From positions 1,233 through 8,262 of the forward strand of contig PMBP01000021.1 in the NCBI GenBank assembly GCA_003152975.1: DNA of 7,030 nt, read 5' to 3'. The translations under genes and the position numbers were made by a program. Positions 1 through 5,944 of the stretch are shown here, one piece after another (within the stretch, counting starts at the first letter, position 1; each line of letters opens with the position of its first letter). The stretch is from Phycisphaerales bacterium. GTDB lineage: Bacteria > Planctomycetota > Phycisphaerae > Sedimentisphaerales > Anaerohalosphaeraceae. Below the pieces are notes generated by a model. That model was not told the DNA's origin, made no database searches, and saw nothing but the letters and a program-made list of their open reading frames with translations.

Positions 1-47
1 ACATCCCGATCGGAGTCTGTCTGCAATGCCTGAATCCATACGAGACT

Positions 48-1067
48 CTAAAACCTCCCGTCCGATACCTCAAATTTTGTGGGTTTGTTCAAAACCTCTT
101 TCCCCGACACGATCCAATCAACGATTGTGGAAACCATCTCTGGAAGACCCATTAGGGGCGGTCCGAATTTCTCTATACACTTTGAGGCATTGGAAAGCAA
201 CGCATCGGTCCCTTCGGGATCGGAAAAGATTGGTTTTTTCCCCAACTTGTCGGCGATTTGAAGGGCCAGTTCTCGAATCCTTACGACATCGGGCCCGGCC
301 ACATTCAGGATCGTCGGCGGCGATTGCGCCAAGGTGATCGACCGTATGATATACCCGATGGCATCTCTTTGCCAAATCAAGTTTACCGCAGGGACTCTCA
401 GATCGATGGGTTCTTCATGAATGATCTTTATGGCCAAATCCACGATAATCCCATACCGCGGCTCGTTGGCATAATTTAACCGGACAATCGTCATCGGCGA
501 GCGATGTCGTTCTGAAAAGTACTGAAAGACCCTCTCCCGCCCCAGACAGGATTGGGCATACTCACCCACCGGCCTTGGTTCTGTGTCTTCACAAGGTGCC
601 CGTTCTCCGATTTTCACATATGGGTACACATTTCCCGTTGAAAAAACGACGATGTTCGACTTTCTGTATCGATATGCCAACGGCCCGGGAAGATAGCTGT
701 TGATGACCCATGTCAAGGGCTGTTTTCCGGTTGAACCAAACTTCATTCCGATAAGGTAGAATACATTTCGAACTTGTGGAAGCAGTCGGTGATCCTCCGG
801 TTCCAGCAGGTCCGCCGAAATGGGCGTTACGCCCGCCGTCTCAAGACGAGACACAATCGATCTGTCGGAGAAACGGGAAACAGCATAGACGGTTTTGTCC
901 GGTACGGCCTTCTTCAGCATCATGGCCAAGGTCGGCCCCATTTTCCCGCCGGCTCCAAGAACAACACAATCACCCTCCATTGCTCGAGCGACCTTTATGA
1001 CTGCCTCTGAGGGTTCGCTGAGCTTCCCTTCCAATTCACTTTCATTCTGTGGACAAGTATTCTTCAT
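48..1067 (-). CDS. NAD(P)-dependent epimerase/dehydratase-like protein (atypical extended SDR)
   Basis: This encodes 339 residues with a Rossmann fold near the N-terminus: the glycine-rich loop GAGGKMG lies at residues 38-44 after strand CVVL, so it should bind NAD(P). A conserved Ser-Thr-Gly (143-145, in VFSTGNVYPY) fits the SDR catalytic Ser/Thr position. The expected YxxxK motif is represented by Y170 in GEYAQSCLGRE, where the Lys position is Cys, so classical SDR catalysis is altered. No signal peptide is seen, so it is probably cytoplasmic. The C-terminus KPTKFEVSDGRF looks like a natural end, from memory of related proteins in planctomycete genomes. It is the last gene of the leftward set, 130 bases after the lyase. 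The ATG at 1067 has no good ribosome site; an ATG at 980 (residue 30, just before the Rossmann strand) is an alternative start, preceded by AAAGG. Stop codon is TAG. Family assignment is firm, but the substrate is unknown; a sugar or uronate derivative is a guess from context. Confidence 0.85.
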   Translation of the reverse strand: MKNTCPQNESELEGKLSEPSEAVIKVARAMEGDCVVLGAGGKMGPTLAMMLKKAVPDKTVYAVSRFSDRSIVSRLETAGVTPISADLLEPEDHRLLPQVRNVFYLIGMKFGSTGKQPLTWVINSYLPGPLAYRYRKSNIVVFSTGNVYPYVKIGERAPCEDTEPRPVGEYAQSCLGRERVFQYFSERHRSPMTIVRLNYANEPRYGIIVDLAIKIIHEEPIDLRVPAVNLIWQRDAIGYIIRSITLAQSPPTILNVAGPDVVRIRELALQIADKLGKKPIFSDPEGTDALLSNASKCIEKFGPPLMGLPEMVSTIVDWIVSGKEVLNKPTKFEVSDGRF

Positions 1068-1197
1068 GGTTCAGACAGCAGATCCTTATCCTTCACGGCA
1101 TTGCGTATGAAGATACCGGCTGAATCACTCTCAGGCCAGACAAATCCTTCGGTTGCGGGGATCCGATGGAGGTTGGACTGACCGGACCGGATCGGTA

Positions 1198-3330
1198 TCA
1201 ACGCGAATATGTAGAAGTTCTCTGACGCCTCATGTCCGAGTCAGTCAAAAGATATTGCGTTTCTGTTTTGATGGTTGCTGTTAATGGTTTGTCGTTCACA
1301 CTTCCGCCGAGCGTGCCCGTCGGATTAAATCGCACCTGCCATCGCTGCGCAATGTTGACGCCGGCCGGGGCCGCGAACTCCACCGGGGTGGGCTGACCAA
1401 CCTTCTCGTCGGCGACTTCGAACACATGCAGAAACAGGGTCCGCGACCCACTGTCCGGATCTCCAACTTCGATTCGCCAGGGACATACCGGCGGCTTCGC
1501 TCGGCCCTCTGTCGTATGATTGTACTGCGCCGCGGGTTCCAGCGGGTGGCCCCAGGCCTCCCGGCCCGGACCGCCCCGCAGGACGACCTGGGCCTTCTGT
1601 GGCAGAAGGGTGTGCAGGAACATCCGTGACCGGCCGTGTGACAGGACCTCTTTGTCACCGTCCGCTTCAGGCATACTGAGCCATGTCAGACACTTCTCCT
1701 GTTGCTGCGGCTCATCGGGTACATGGAGAAAGAAGTGGCGGGCAAAATCGGGATTCGTCGCCTCCACACGGTCGAACACGATGAAGAACTCCCGCTGTCC
1801 GCGCAGGTAGAGGAACTGCCGCGTCACTTCACGGGCCTTGCCGCTGCTATAACCCTGAGTGATGTCCGCGGCGGCGTAGGTATAATCGGCGTTATGCTCG
1901 AAGGCGACGATATGGCCCCGTTCGCGTGGCAGTTTGTCGCCTTCATAGACATGACGCAGAAGGCCGCCATCATTCTCATTGTTCTTGTCCCGCCGAAACT
2001 TCTCGGTGGGATCGAAGATGGTCACAATGTTGAAGATCAGCGAGCCGCCCGCGAAGTAGTCGGAATCGTTGTGGCCCTGCCCGCCCTGACGCGAAACCAG
2101 AGCGCCGCGTTTGCAGATCAGAAAGTGGCCCTCGTCATCGCGCGCGTGGCCGGCAAATTGCGGGCCGCACCCGAAAAATGCCTAGGTCGCATCGGGATCG
2201 TTCCAGGCGCTGCGCATGTAGACATGGCCGGCACCGGGGAACAGATAACCCAGAGGCAGCCGGTCCGGTGGAGTTGCCTGGATTGAGGGGTCGTAGCAGG
2301 CCACACGCTGCCATCGCTCGCGCAGCCACTCCCGGCCGCGGTCGGAGAATCCCTGCGAGAGCCCATCGCGGAGCATCGGCGCCGCGCGGGCGAACGCGGC
2401 CGGACGAGAGCCGTCCCCATCGTCGATCCAGGCCGTGCGCTCATTGTGGGGCATCATCGTGTAGGCCACCCAGCGCGGCTCTTCCACTGGATAGCCCCAG
2501 GGTTTGATCTGCTTGAAGAGGTCGATGCCTGTCGCCGTGCGCCAGGCGTGGAAGGCATACGGGATCACCGTGACCGGCCCATAATCGCCGTGGCCGTAGG
2601 ATTCCGACCAGACTCCGCCCATCCGGTTGAAGGCGGGAATGCATTCTTCGGGGACTCGTGTGTTCCAGGAGTCCAGAAAACTCTTGGTATCCGTTTCGTA
2701 CTTCGTGCCGGTACCCGCAATCGCCAGCGCGATGAAGAGTTTCTGCGTGAGCGCATCGCGGCAATTCATAATATTCAGATGGATCGGTCCCCAGGTCTGG
2801 TTGTATTCCCAGTGGCCCCACTTTAGCAGGATTCGCGGCTCGTCGGTGAAAAATCGCAGCCAGGTGCCGAGGGCGTCGCCATACCGCACGCGCTGCTCGG
2901 GCGTCAGCGCGTCGAAAATCCAGTCATAGGCAATGGCGTGGTAACCAAAATTGCTGCCCTGGCGGTCTGAGATGAGCGTTCCGTCGCCCCATTGCTTGAT
3001 TATCACATCGGCATACGGGCGGGCGTCGTGGCCCCGTTGGCGTTCGACCAGGTACGCAATGCCGCAGTTCATCAGGTCCTCGGGGATTGACCATTGGTTG
3101 GTGATGAACTGGATGTCGCCTCGTCGCACGGCGTCATCGGCGCGCTGTTTGACCACCCGGTAATCCTCGGCCAGCGGTCCGTCACACCGCCTGGCCAACT
3201 CTTGTACATTCTCGATGAGCAACCTTGGATGGGCTACTTTGACTTGATATATGGCCTGGCCAAACGAGACGCTAACGGGGGCAGCGACTAACCACATCAT
3301 TGCTGCCAAAATACTGAATTGTCGATTCAT
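1198..3330 (-). pseudogene. Heparinase II/III-like polysaccharide lyase gene interrupted by an amber codon
   Basis: Read in one frame, this is a 710-codon gene with a single in-frame TAG at codon 383 (2182-2184). The N-terminus is a signal peptide (MNRQFSILAAMMWLVAAPVSVSFGQ), so the product would be exported. Residues about 30-340 are helical and Trp/Tyr rich, as in the alpha-toroid domain of heparinase/alginate lyase families; QTWGPIHLN (178-186) and GVWSESYGHGDYG (239-251) are likely active-site segments. After the TAG the frame runs a further 327 residues to TGA. That part begins with AFFGCGPQFAGHARDDEGHF, the His/Asp region typical of the heparinase II/III-like beta-sandwich. The ATG at 3330 is chosen because it starts the signal peptide and has GGAG 11 bases upstream; a TTG 60 bases further upstream is less likely. 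As written, translation gives a 382-residue protein lacking the second domain. No ATG lies just after the stop for restart; the first alternative start codon is a GTG at 2025, inside the domain. Options are a recent pseudogene, a sequence error or stop readthrough. Substrate not determinable. Confidence 0.85.
2182..2184 (-). other. In-frame amber (TAG) codon splitting the lyase gene
   Basis: The coding strand reads GAT CCC GAT GCG ACC TAG GCA TTT TTC GGG (N/DPDAT, stop, AFFG). Sense frame is kept on both sides and protein similarity to the heparinase II/III family continues without a gap, so this is a substitution and not an indel. A Trp codon TGG would need one G-to-A change; Tyr TAC or TAT would also need one change. 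The family usually has an aromatic residue here after the D-A-T segment. Confidence 0.9.
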
Positions 3331-3431
3331 ACTGGATATCGCTCCATTTACATCCTTGTCGCACGGGGGTTGTCGGACACACAGGTCCAAACGATAATTG
3401 TTTACCCCGTACCCGATTCGTGGCTATTGGT

Positions 3432-4676
3432 TCAAGGCAACCCATTCGGTTCGCTTTCGTTATCGAATTCCCACGCACCGAGGTTGGGGCTTTCAGACCG
3501 ACAGTGACGGCGAATGTCCTCGGTTACCTCCGGCAGAACCACACCTTGGCCAATCGCCTTGGTTGCTCTTTGGGTGAGGGCAAGATTTCCCGATGTTGGA
3601 TCCGCAAAGTAACCGTCGAGGCGACCCGTGAGATTGTGATGAAGTCGTGCTTGTCCTCCGTCAAGCTGGATCTGGCCGTGGACCAGGTTGTTCACAATGT
3701 CGGCGTCGGAAGTCCCGGTTCCGATGCGGATGCCACGGTTCCAATTCGGTTCGGGTCGCCAGATCGAATTATTATAGACTTTGATTTGTTCGGAATACCA
3801 CACCTCAATTCCGCAGTCCGGCCCGCCTGATATAAAATTGTTGCGGATGACCCCGTCGCGAACATAGACGAGCCGCTCTCCGGCGCCATTGGCTGTGGAT
3901 TGACCGGGATTGCCGAAGGCCACACCCCGATCGCAGTCGAGGATCCAATTGCGTTCCACCACAACCCCTCTGGATCGCACCCAGATGAAGATCGCGGCAC
4001 GACCTCCACCGTTGCGACCCTTGATATTCCGAAAGACATTGTCGCTGAAGGTCCAGTCTTCCAGGGCCATCATGTCGATGGCAGCGATGTAATCGCCTCC
4101 GAACAGCCACTGCGCCGGCGGGATTTTGGTGTTCTCGAAGCGGCAGAATCGGACGGAGCCGTGTACCGCACGGACAGTCGGGTCTTGACCCGCCGAGCCC
4201 TTGATGGCTCGGACCCCGATATCCTGAAAACGGCAGTTGTAGATGCAAATATTCTTCGGCGAATTTTCGGCTTCCACCTTCACGCCGTACGACCGACAGT
4301 CGGCAAAGGTTATGTCCGCAAGGGTGACCCCATCACAATGAGCGATTCGGAGAATATCGTCCCCCTGGAAATCGCTGTCCCACCCTCTGCCGCTGAGGAT
4401 GACCTTTGTCGGATCGCCGGCGGCACTGCGAATCGTCATGTTTTCCTTCTCTTGGAGGACGATTGGCTGGATTAGTCTGTAGTGACCGTCACCGAGAAGG
4501 ATTGTCCCCCCTGTGCCGATGTGCTCAACGGCACCGAAGAGTTCGTCCACGGTTGCAGCGCGGATGACCTGGCCCTGGGGGGACGCAAGCGGTGGGGCCT
4601 TTGGAAACACGAATGAGTCAGTTGCGATTGAATTGAACGGGAGGTGGAAAAGGATGGATAGTAACACCATGTTCAT
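3432..4676 (-). CDS. Exported right-handed parallel beta-helix protein (pectate lyase / PL6-like fold)
   Basis: This encodes 414 residues. The first 18 or so (MNMVLLSILFHLPFNSIA) are hydrophobic and look like a signal peptide, although without the usual Lys/Arg at the start. The segment TVDELFGAVEHIGTGGTILLGDGHY (42-66) is the capping start seen in chondroitinase B-like and other beta-helix polysaccharide-active proteins. Repeating coils follow from about 75 to 350, with short beta strands and Asn-containing turns: IYNCRF (145), VIRNNFI (276), VYNNSIW (300), DIVNNLVHG (326). The end LGAWEF (399-404) is a common terminus of such proteins. The ATG at 4676 has GGAG seven bases upstream, and an in-frame TAG lies upstream of that, which fixes the start region. 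It is first in the leftward gene set and divergent from GH16. The fold is clear. Lyase activity is inferred: the Lys/Arg catalytic pair of PL6 could not be assigned by eye, so it may be a different beta-helix enzyme, an epimerase-like protein or a binding protein. Confidence 0.8.
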   Translation of the reverse strand: MNMVLLSILFHLPFNSIATDSFVFPKAPPLASPQGQVIRAATVDELFGAVEHIGTGGTILLGDGHYRLIQPIVLQEKENMTIRSAAGDPTKVILSGRGWDSDFQGDDILRIAHCDGVTLADITFADCRSYGVKVEAENSPKNICIYNCRFQDIGVRAIKGSAGQDPTVRAVHGSVRFCRFENTKIPPAQWLFGGDYIAAIDMMALEDWTFSDNVFRNIKGRNGGGRAAIFIWVRSRGVVVERNWILDCDRGVAFGNPGQSTANGAGERLVYVRDGVIRNNFISGGPDCGIEVWYSEQIKVYNNSIWRPEPNWNRGIRIGTGTSDADIVNNLVHGQIQLDGGQARLHHNLTGRLDGYFADPTSGNLALTQRATKAIGQGVVLPEVTEDIRRHCRSESPNLGAWEFDNESEPNGLP

Positions 4677-4683
4677 CGGTACA

Positions 4684-4687
4684 CTCC
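4684..4687 (-). promoter_or_regulatory. Ribosome binding site of the beta-helix gene
   Basis: GGAG on the minus strand, seven bases before the ATG at 4676. It supports this start together with an in-frame TAG upstream. Confidence 0.6.
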
Positions 4688-4751
4688 GTTCTCAACGGTT
4701 TCTATCGATTACTCTTGTCCCCCAAACAAATCTTAGGAATTCGTCTTGAGG

Positions 4752-4780
4752 TTGACAGGGTTTCCTTCCGACGGTATGTC
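4752..4780 (+). promoter_or_regulatory. Distal rightward promoter candidate for GH16
   Basis: A perfect TTGACA at 4752-4757 is followed after 17 bases by TATGTC at 4775-4780, which matches only the TAT part of the -10 consensus. If used, the leader to the GH16 start would be about 200 bases. The -10 box is weak. Confidence 0.3.
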
Positions 4781-4808
4781 ATTCTATCCGATCGGATTGA
4801 AATGTAAA
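4781..4808 (-). promoter_or_regulatory. Sigma70-like promoter for the leftward gene set
   Basis: On the minus strand, TTTACA (4808-4803, five of six matches to the -35 consensus) is followed by a 16-base spacer and TAGAAT (4786-4781, five of six matches to the -10 consensus). Transcription would start near 4774 and leave a leader of roughly 100 bases before the ATG at 4676. Sigma consensus use in the host lineage is unknown, so this is a pattern match, not proof. Confidence 0.5.
4782..4801. promoter_or_regulatory. Palindromic operator candidate inside the leftward promoter
   Basis: ATCCGATCGGAT (4786-4797) is a perfect 12-base palindrome. After one mismatched pair it continues with TTC on the left and GAA on the right, giving a 20-base near-perfect dyad. 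It fills the spacer between the -35 and -10 boxes of the leftward promoter, a classic position for a repressor site. It also lies just downstream of the rightward boxes TTGACA (4752-4757) and TATGTC (4775-4780), so one bound protein could affect both directions. Confidence 0.5.
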
Positions 4809-4826
4809 CATGCCGATAACAGGGTA

Positions 4827-4852
4827 CCGATACAATCGCCGTTGCGTATCGG
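4827..4852. repeat. Inverted repeat CCGATAC / GTATCGG
   Basis: Arms at 4827-4833 and 4846-4852 are perfect seven-base complements around a 12-base loop. A further direct copy of CCGATA lies at 4813-4818, and CCGAT is also the core half of the palindrome at 4786-4797. This could be a pair of half-sites for the same regulator or a hairpin in the GH16 leader RNA. Confidence 0.45.
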
Positions 4853-4876
4853 AGACTCCCCTGTGAAAAAGATCCT

Positions 4877-4905
4877 TTGACAGTTCCCAGAATTCTTTGT
4901 ACATA
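4877..4905 (+). promoter_or_regulatory. Proximal rightward promoter candidate for GH16
   Basis: A perfect TTGACA at 4877-4882 is followed after 17 bases by TACATA at 4900-4905 (three of six matches to TATAAT). Start of transcription would fall near 4912, about 75 bases before the GH16 ATG. The inverted repeat at 4902-4920 overlaps the -10 and start region. Confidence 0.35.
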
Positions 4906-4920
4906 CATTAGGAATGTATG
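4902..4920. promoter_or_regulatory. Inverted repeat CATACATT-AGG-AATGTATG, operator candidate
   Basis: Two perfect eight-base arms (4902-4909 and 4913-4920) flank AGG. The 19-base dyad overlaps the -10 box and expected start of the proximal GH16 promoter. It is AT-rich and unlike the CCGAT-type palindrome further left, so it would be read by a different protein. Confidence 0.45.
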
Positions 4921-4952
4921 CGGAATGTTTCTGGAATTGAACGGTTGGAATG
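4911..4952 (+). repeat. Helically phased GGAAT direct repeats in the GH16 leader
   Basis: GGAATGT occurs at 4911-4917 and 4922-4928, and GGAATTG at 4933-4939, exactly 11 bases apart each time. A fourth GGAATG begins at 4947, 14 bases later. The first copy overlaps the right arm of the 4902-4920 dyad. Confidence 0.45.
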
Positions 4953-4976
4953 GGAAACAGAGAACGCTTTGAATCC

Positions 4977-4981
4977 GGAGG
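4977..4981 (+). promoter_or_regulatory. Ribosome binding site that fixes the GH16 start
   Basis: GGAGG lies seven bases before the ATG at 4989. That ATG directly begins a lipoprotein signal peptide, so it is preferred over the in-frame ATG at 4950, which would add 13 polar residues before the signal. Confidence 0.7.
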
Positions 4982-4988
4982 CGTATCA

Positions 4989-5882
4989 ATGGCAAAAAAA
5001 CACTTTATTCATGGCACCCTCGCTCTTGGTTGTCTTTTAGCGATTACCTCTTGTGGCGAGGATCGTAGAATGACCGCAGGTTCCAATCCGGATCAAATCA
5101 ACGATTATGTTCTGGTCTGGTCGGATGAATTTAACCAAGACGGGCGACCGAATCCGAACAACTGGAACTTTGAGCAAGGTTTTGTGCGAAACGAGGAACT
5201 GCAGTGGTATCAGCCGGACAACGCCCGCTGCCAGGAGGGACGGCTGATTATCGAAGGCCGGCGCGAGCGTGTGCAGAATCCCCGTTATGTTCCGGGTGGG
5301 CGATCCTGGAGGCAAAGCCGCGAATATGCCGAGTATTCGTCGGCCTGCCTGAAAACCTCGGGACTTCACGCCTGGACCTTCGGCCGATTTGAGATACGCG
5401 GGCGGATTGACACCCGGCCGGGGTTGTGGCCGGCATTCTGGACACTCGGTTCGGCCCGCGGATGGCCGGGGTGTGGCGAGATCGACATCATGGAATATTA
5501 CCGGGGAATGCTGTTGGCGAATGCCTGTTGGGACGGCGGCCAACGGGCAAGCCCGGCCTGGGACGACTCGAAAAAACCGATCGGGGAATTCACAGACCCC
5601 GACTGGTCCAAGAAGTTTCATGTCTGGCGGATGGATTGGGATGAGGCATTCATCCGCTTGTATATGGATGACCTGTTGCTGAATATGATCGATCTGTCGG
5701 AAACGATCAACAAGGACGGTAAAGGGGCCAATCCCTTTCACGAGCCGCACTATCTTCTGTTGAATCTGGCAATCGGCGGAATGCAGGGGGGAGATCCCTC
5801 ACAAACGGAATTCCCCGCCCGCTTCGAGGTCGATTATGTCCGGGTTTATCAGAAACCGCCAAGCCCGATTCCTGCTAAGTGA
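4989..5882 (+). CDS. GH16 family endo-beta-glucanase-like lipoprotein
   Basis: This encodes 297 residues. The N-terminus MAKKHFIHGTLALGCLLAITSC is a lipoprotein signal peptide with lipobox ITSC (Cys22); the next residue is Gly, not the inner-membrane-retention Asp, so the mature protein is probably on the outer membrane. The single catalytic domain shows the GH16 signature GEIDIMEYY, with nucleophile Glu164, Asp166 and acid/base Glu169. This is the ExDxxE form with the extra Met, as in laminarinase-type members. Aromatic substrate-cleft segments are present: TFGRFEIRGRID (130-141), GLWPAFWTLG (145-154) and the C-terminal strands LLLNLAIGG and FEVDYVRVYQK. The length is normal for one GH16 domain with no added binding module. 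GH16 enzymes cut beta-1,3 or mixed beta-glucans, agarose, carrageenan or porphyran; laminarin-like beta-glucan is the default guess, and the subfamily cannot be fixed by eye. It diverges from the beta-helix gene and converges with GH5. Stop codon is TGA. Confidence 0.9.
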   Translation: MAKKHFIHGTLALGCLLAITSCGEDRRMTAGSNPDQINDYVLVWSDEFNQDGRPNPNNWNFEQGFVRNEELQWYQPDNARCQEGRLIIEGRRERVQNPRYVPGGRSWRQSREYAEYSSACLKTSGLHAWTFGRFEIRGRIDTRPGLWPAFWTLGSARGWPGCGEIDIMEYYRGMLLANACWDGGQRASPAWDDSKKPIGEFTDPDWSKKFHVWRMDWDEAFIRLYMDDLLLNMIDLSETINKDGKGANPFHEPHYLLLNLAIGGMQGGDPSQTEFPARFEVDYVRVYQKPPSPIPAK

Positions 5883-5884
5883 GG

Positions 5885-5922
5885 TTTCATTTTCCCGATC
5901 ATCCGATTCTTCGGAGATGAAA
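5885..5922. terminator. Weak hairpin between convergent GH16 and GH5
   Basis: TCATCCGA (5899-5906), a TTCT loop, TCGG (5911-5914), a two-base AG bulge and ATGA (5917-5920) can form an eight-pair stem with one bulge. An outer TTTCAT (5885-5890) / ATGAAA (5917-5922) pairing is an alternative. It lies in the 62-base gap between two convergent stops, where a bidirectional terminator is expected. No U-tract follows on either strand, so intrinsic termination is doubtful. Confidence 0.3.
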
Positions 5923-5944
5923 TTCCTGCCAAAATTGAGGTGTC

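Larger units (their letters stand above)
4677..4988. promoter_or_regulatory. Divergent intergenic control region (beta-helix gene / GH16 gene)
   Basis: This 312-base spacer separates the starts of two diverging genes and contains no credible gene. It holds a leftward promoter candidate, two rightward TTGACA boxes (4752-4757 and 4877-4882), a 12-base palindrome, a CCGATAC/GTATCGG inverted repeat, a second inverted repeat at 4902-4920 and GGAAT direct repeats. The density of symmetric elements suggests that one or more DNA-binding regulators control both transcription units. No regulator gene is visible in the window. Confidence 0.65.

Noticed and set aside
1..47. Leftmost 47 bases after the epimerase stop
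   Set aside because: Too short to interpret: no gene end, RNA gene or clear terminator could be recognised.
1068..1197. Terminator or promoter between the lyase and epimerase genes
   Set aside because: There are CCGGT direct repeats and a loose CCGAT/ATCGG pair near 1157-1196, but no compact stem with a U-tract and no paired -35/-10 boxes. I see nothing firm in this gap.
1198..2025. Separate 275-residue gene starting at GTG 2025
   Set aside because: The same frame continues upstream without a break to the amber codon and joins the lyase frame. The GTG falls inside the beta-sandwich domain with no ribosome site recognised, so it is the 3' half of the interrupted gene.
1702..2286. 194-codon plus-strand frame opposite the lyase gene
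   Set aside because: It is antisense to a clear heparinase II/III-like coding region in a GC-rich stretch where long shadow frames are expected. The protein shows no known motif.
3331..3431. Nested inverted repeats ACGGGG (3363-3368) / CCCCGT (3405-3410) around GGAC / GTCC in the gap before the lyase gene
   Set aside because: The stems are short, the outer loop is 36 bases and no U-tract follows. It could be a processing or attenuation structure, but the evidence is too weak to call.
4702..4995. 97-codon reverse frame across the divergent spacer
   Set aside because: It starts at TTG without a ribosome site, overlaps the GH16 start and the promoter elements, and shows no recognisable domain or coding bias.
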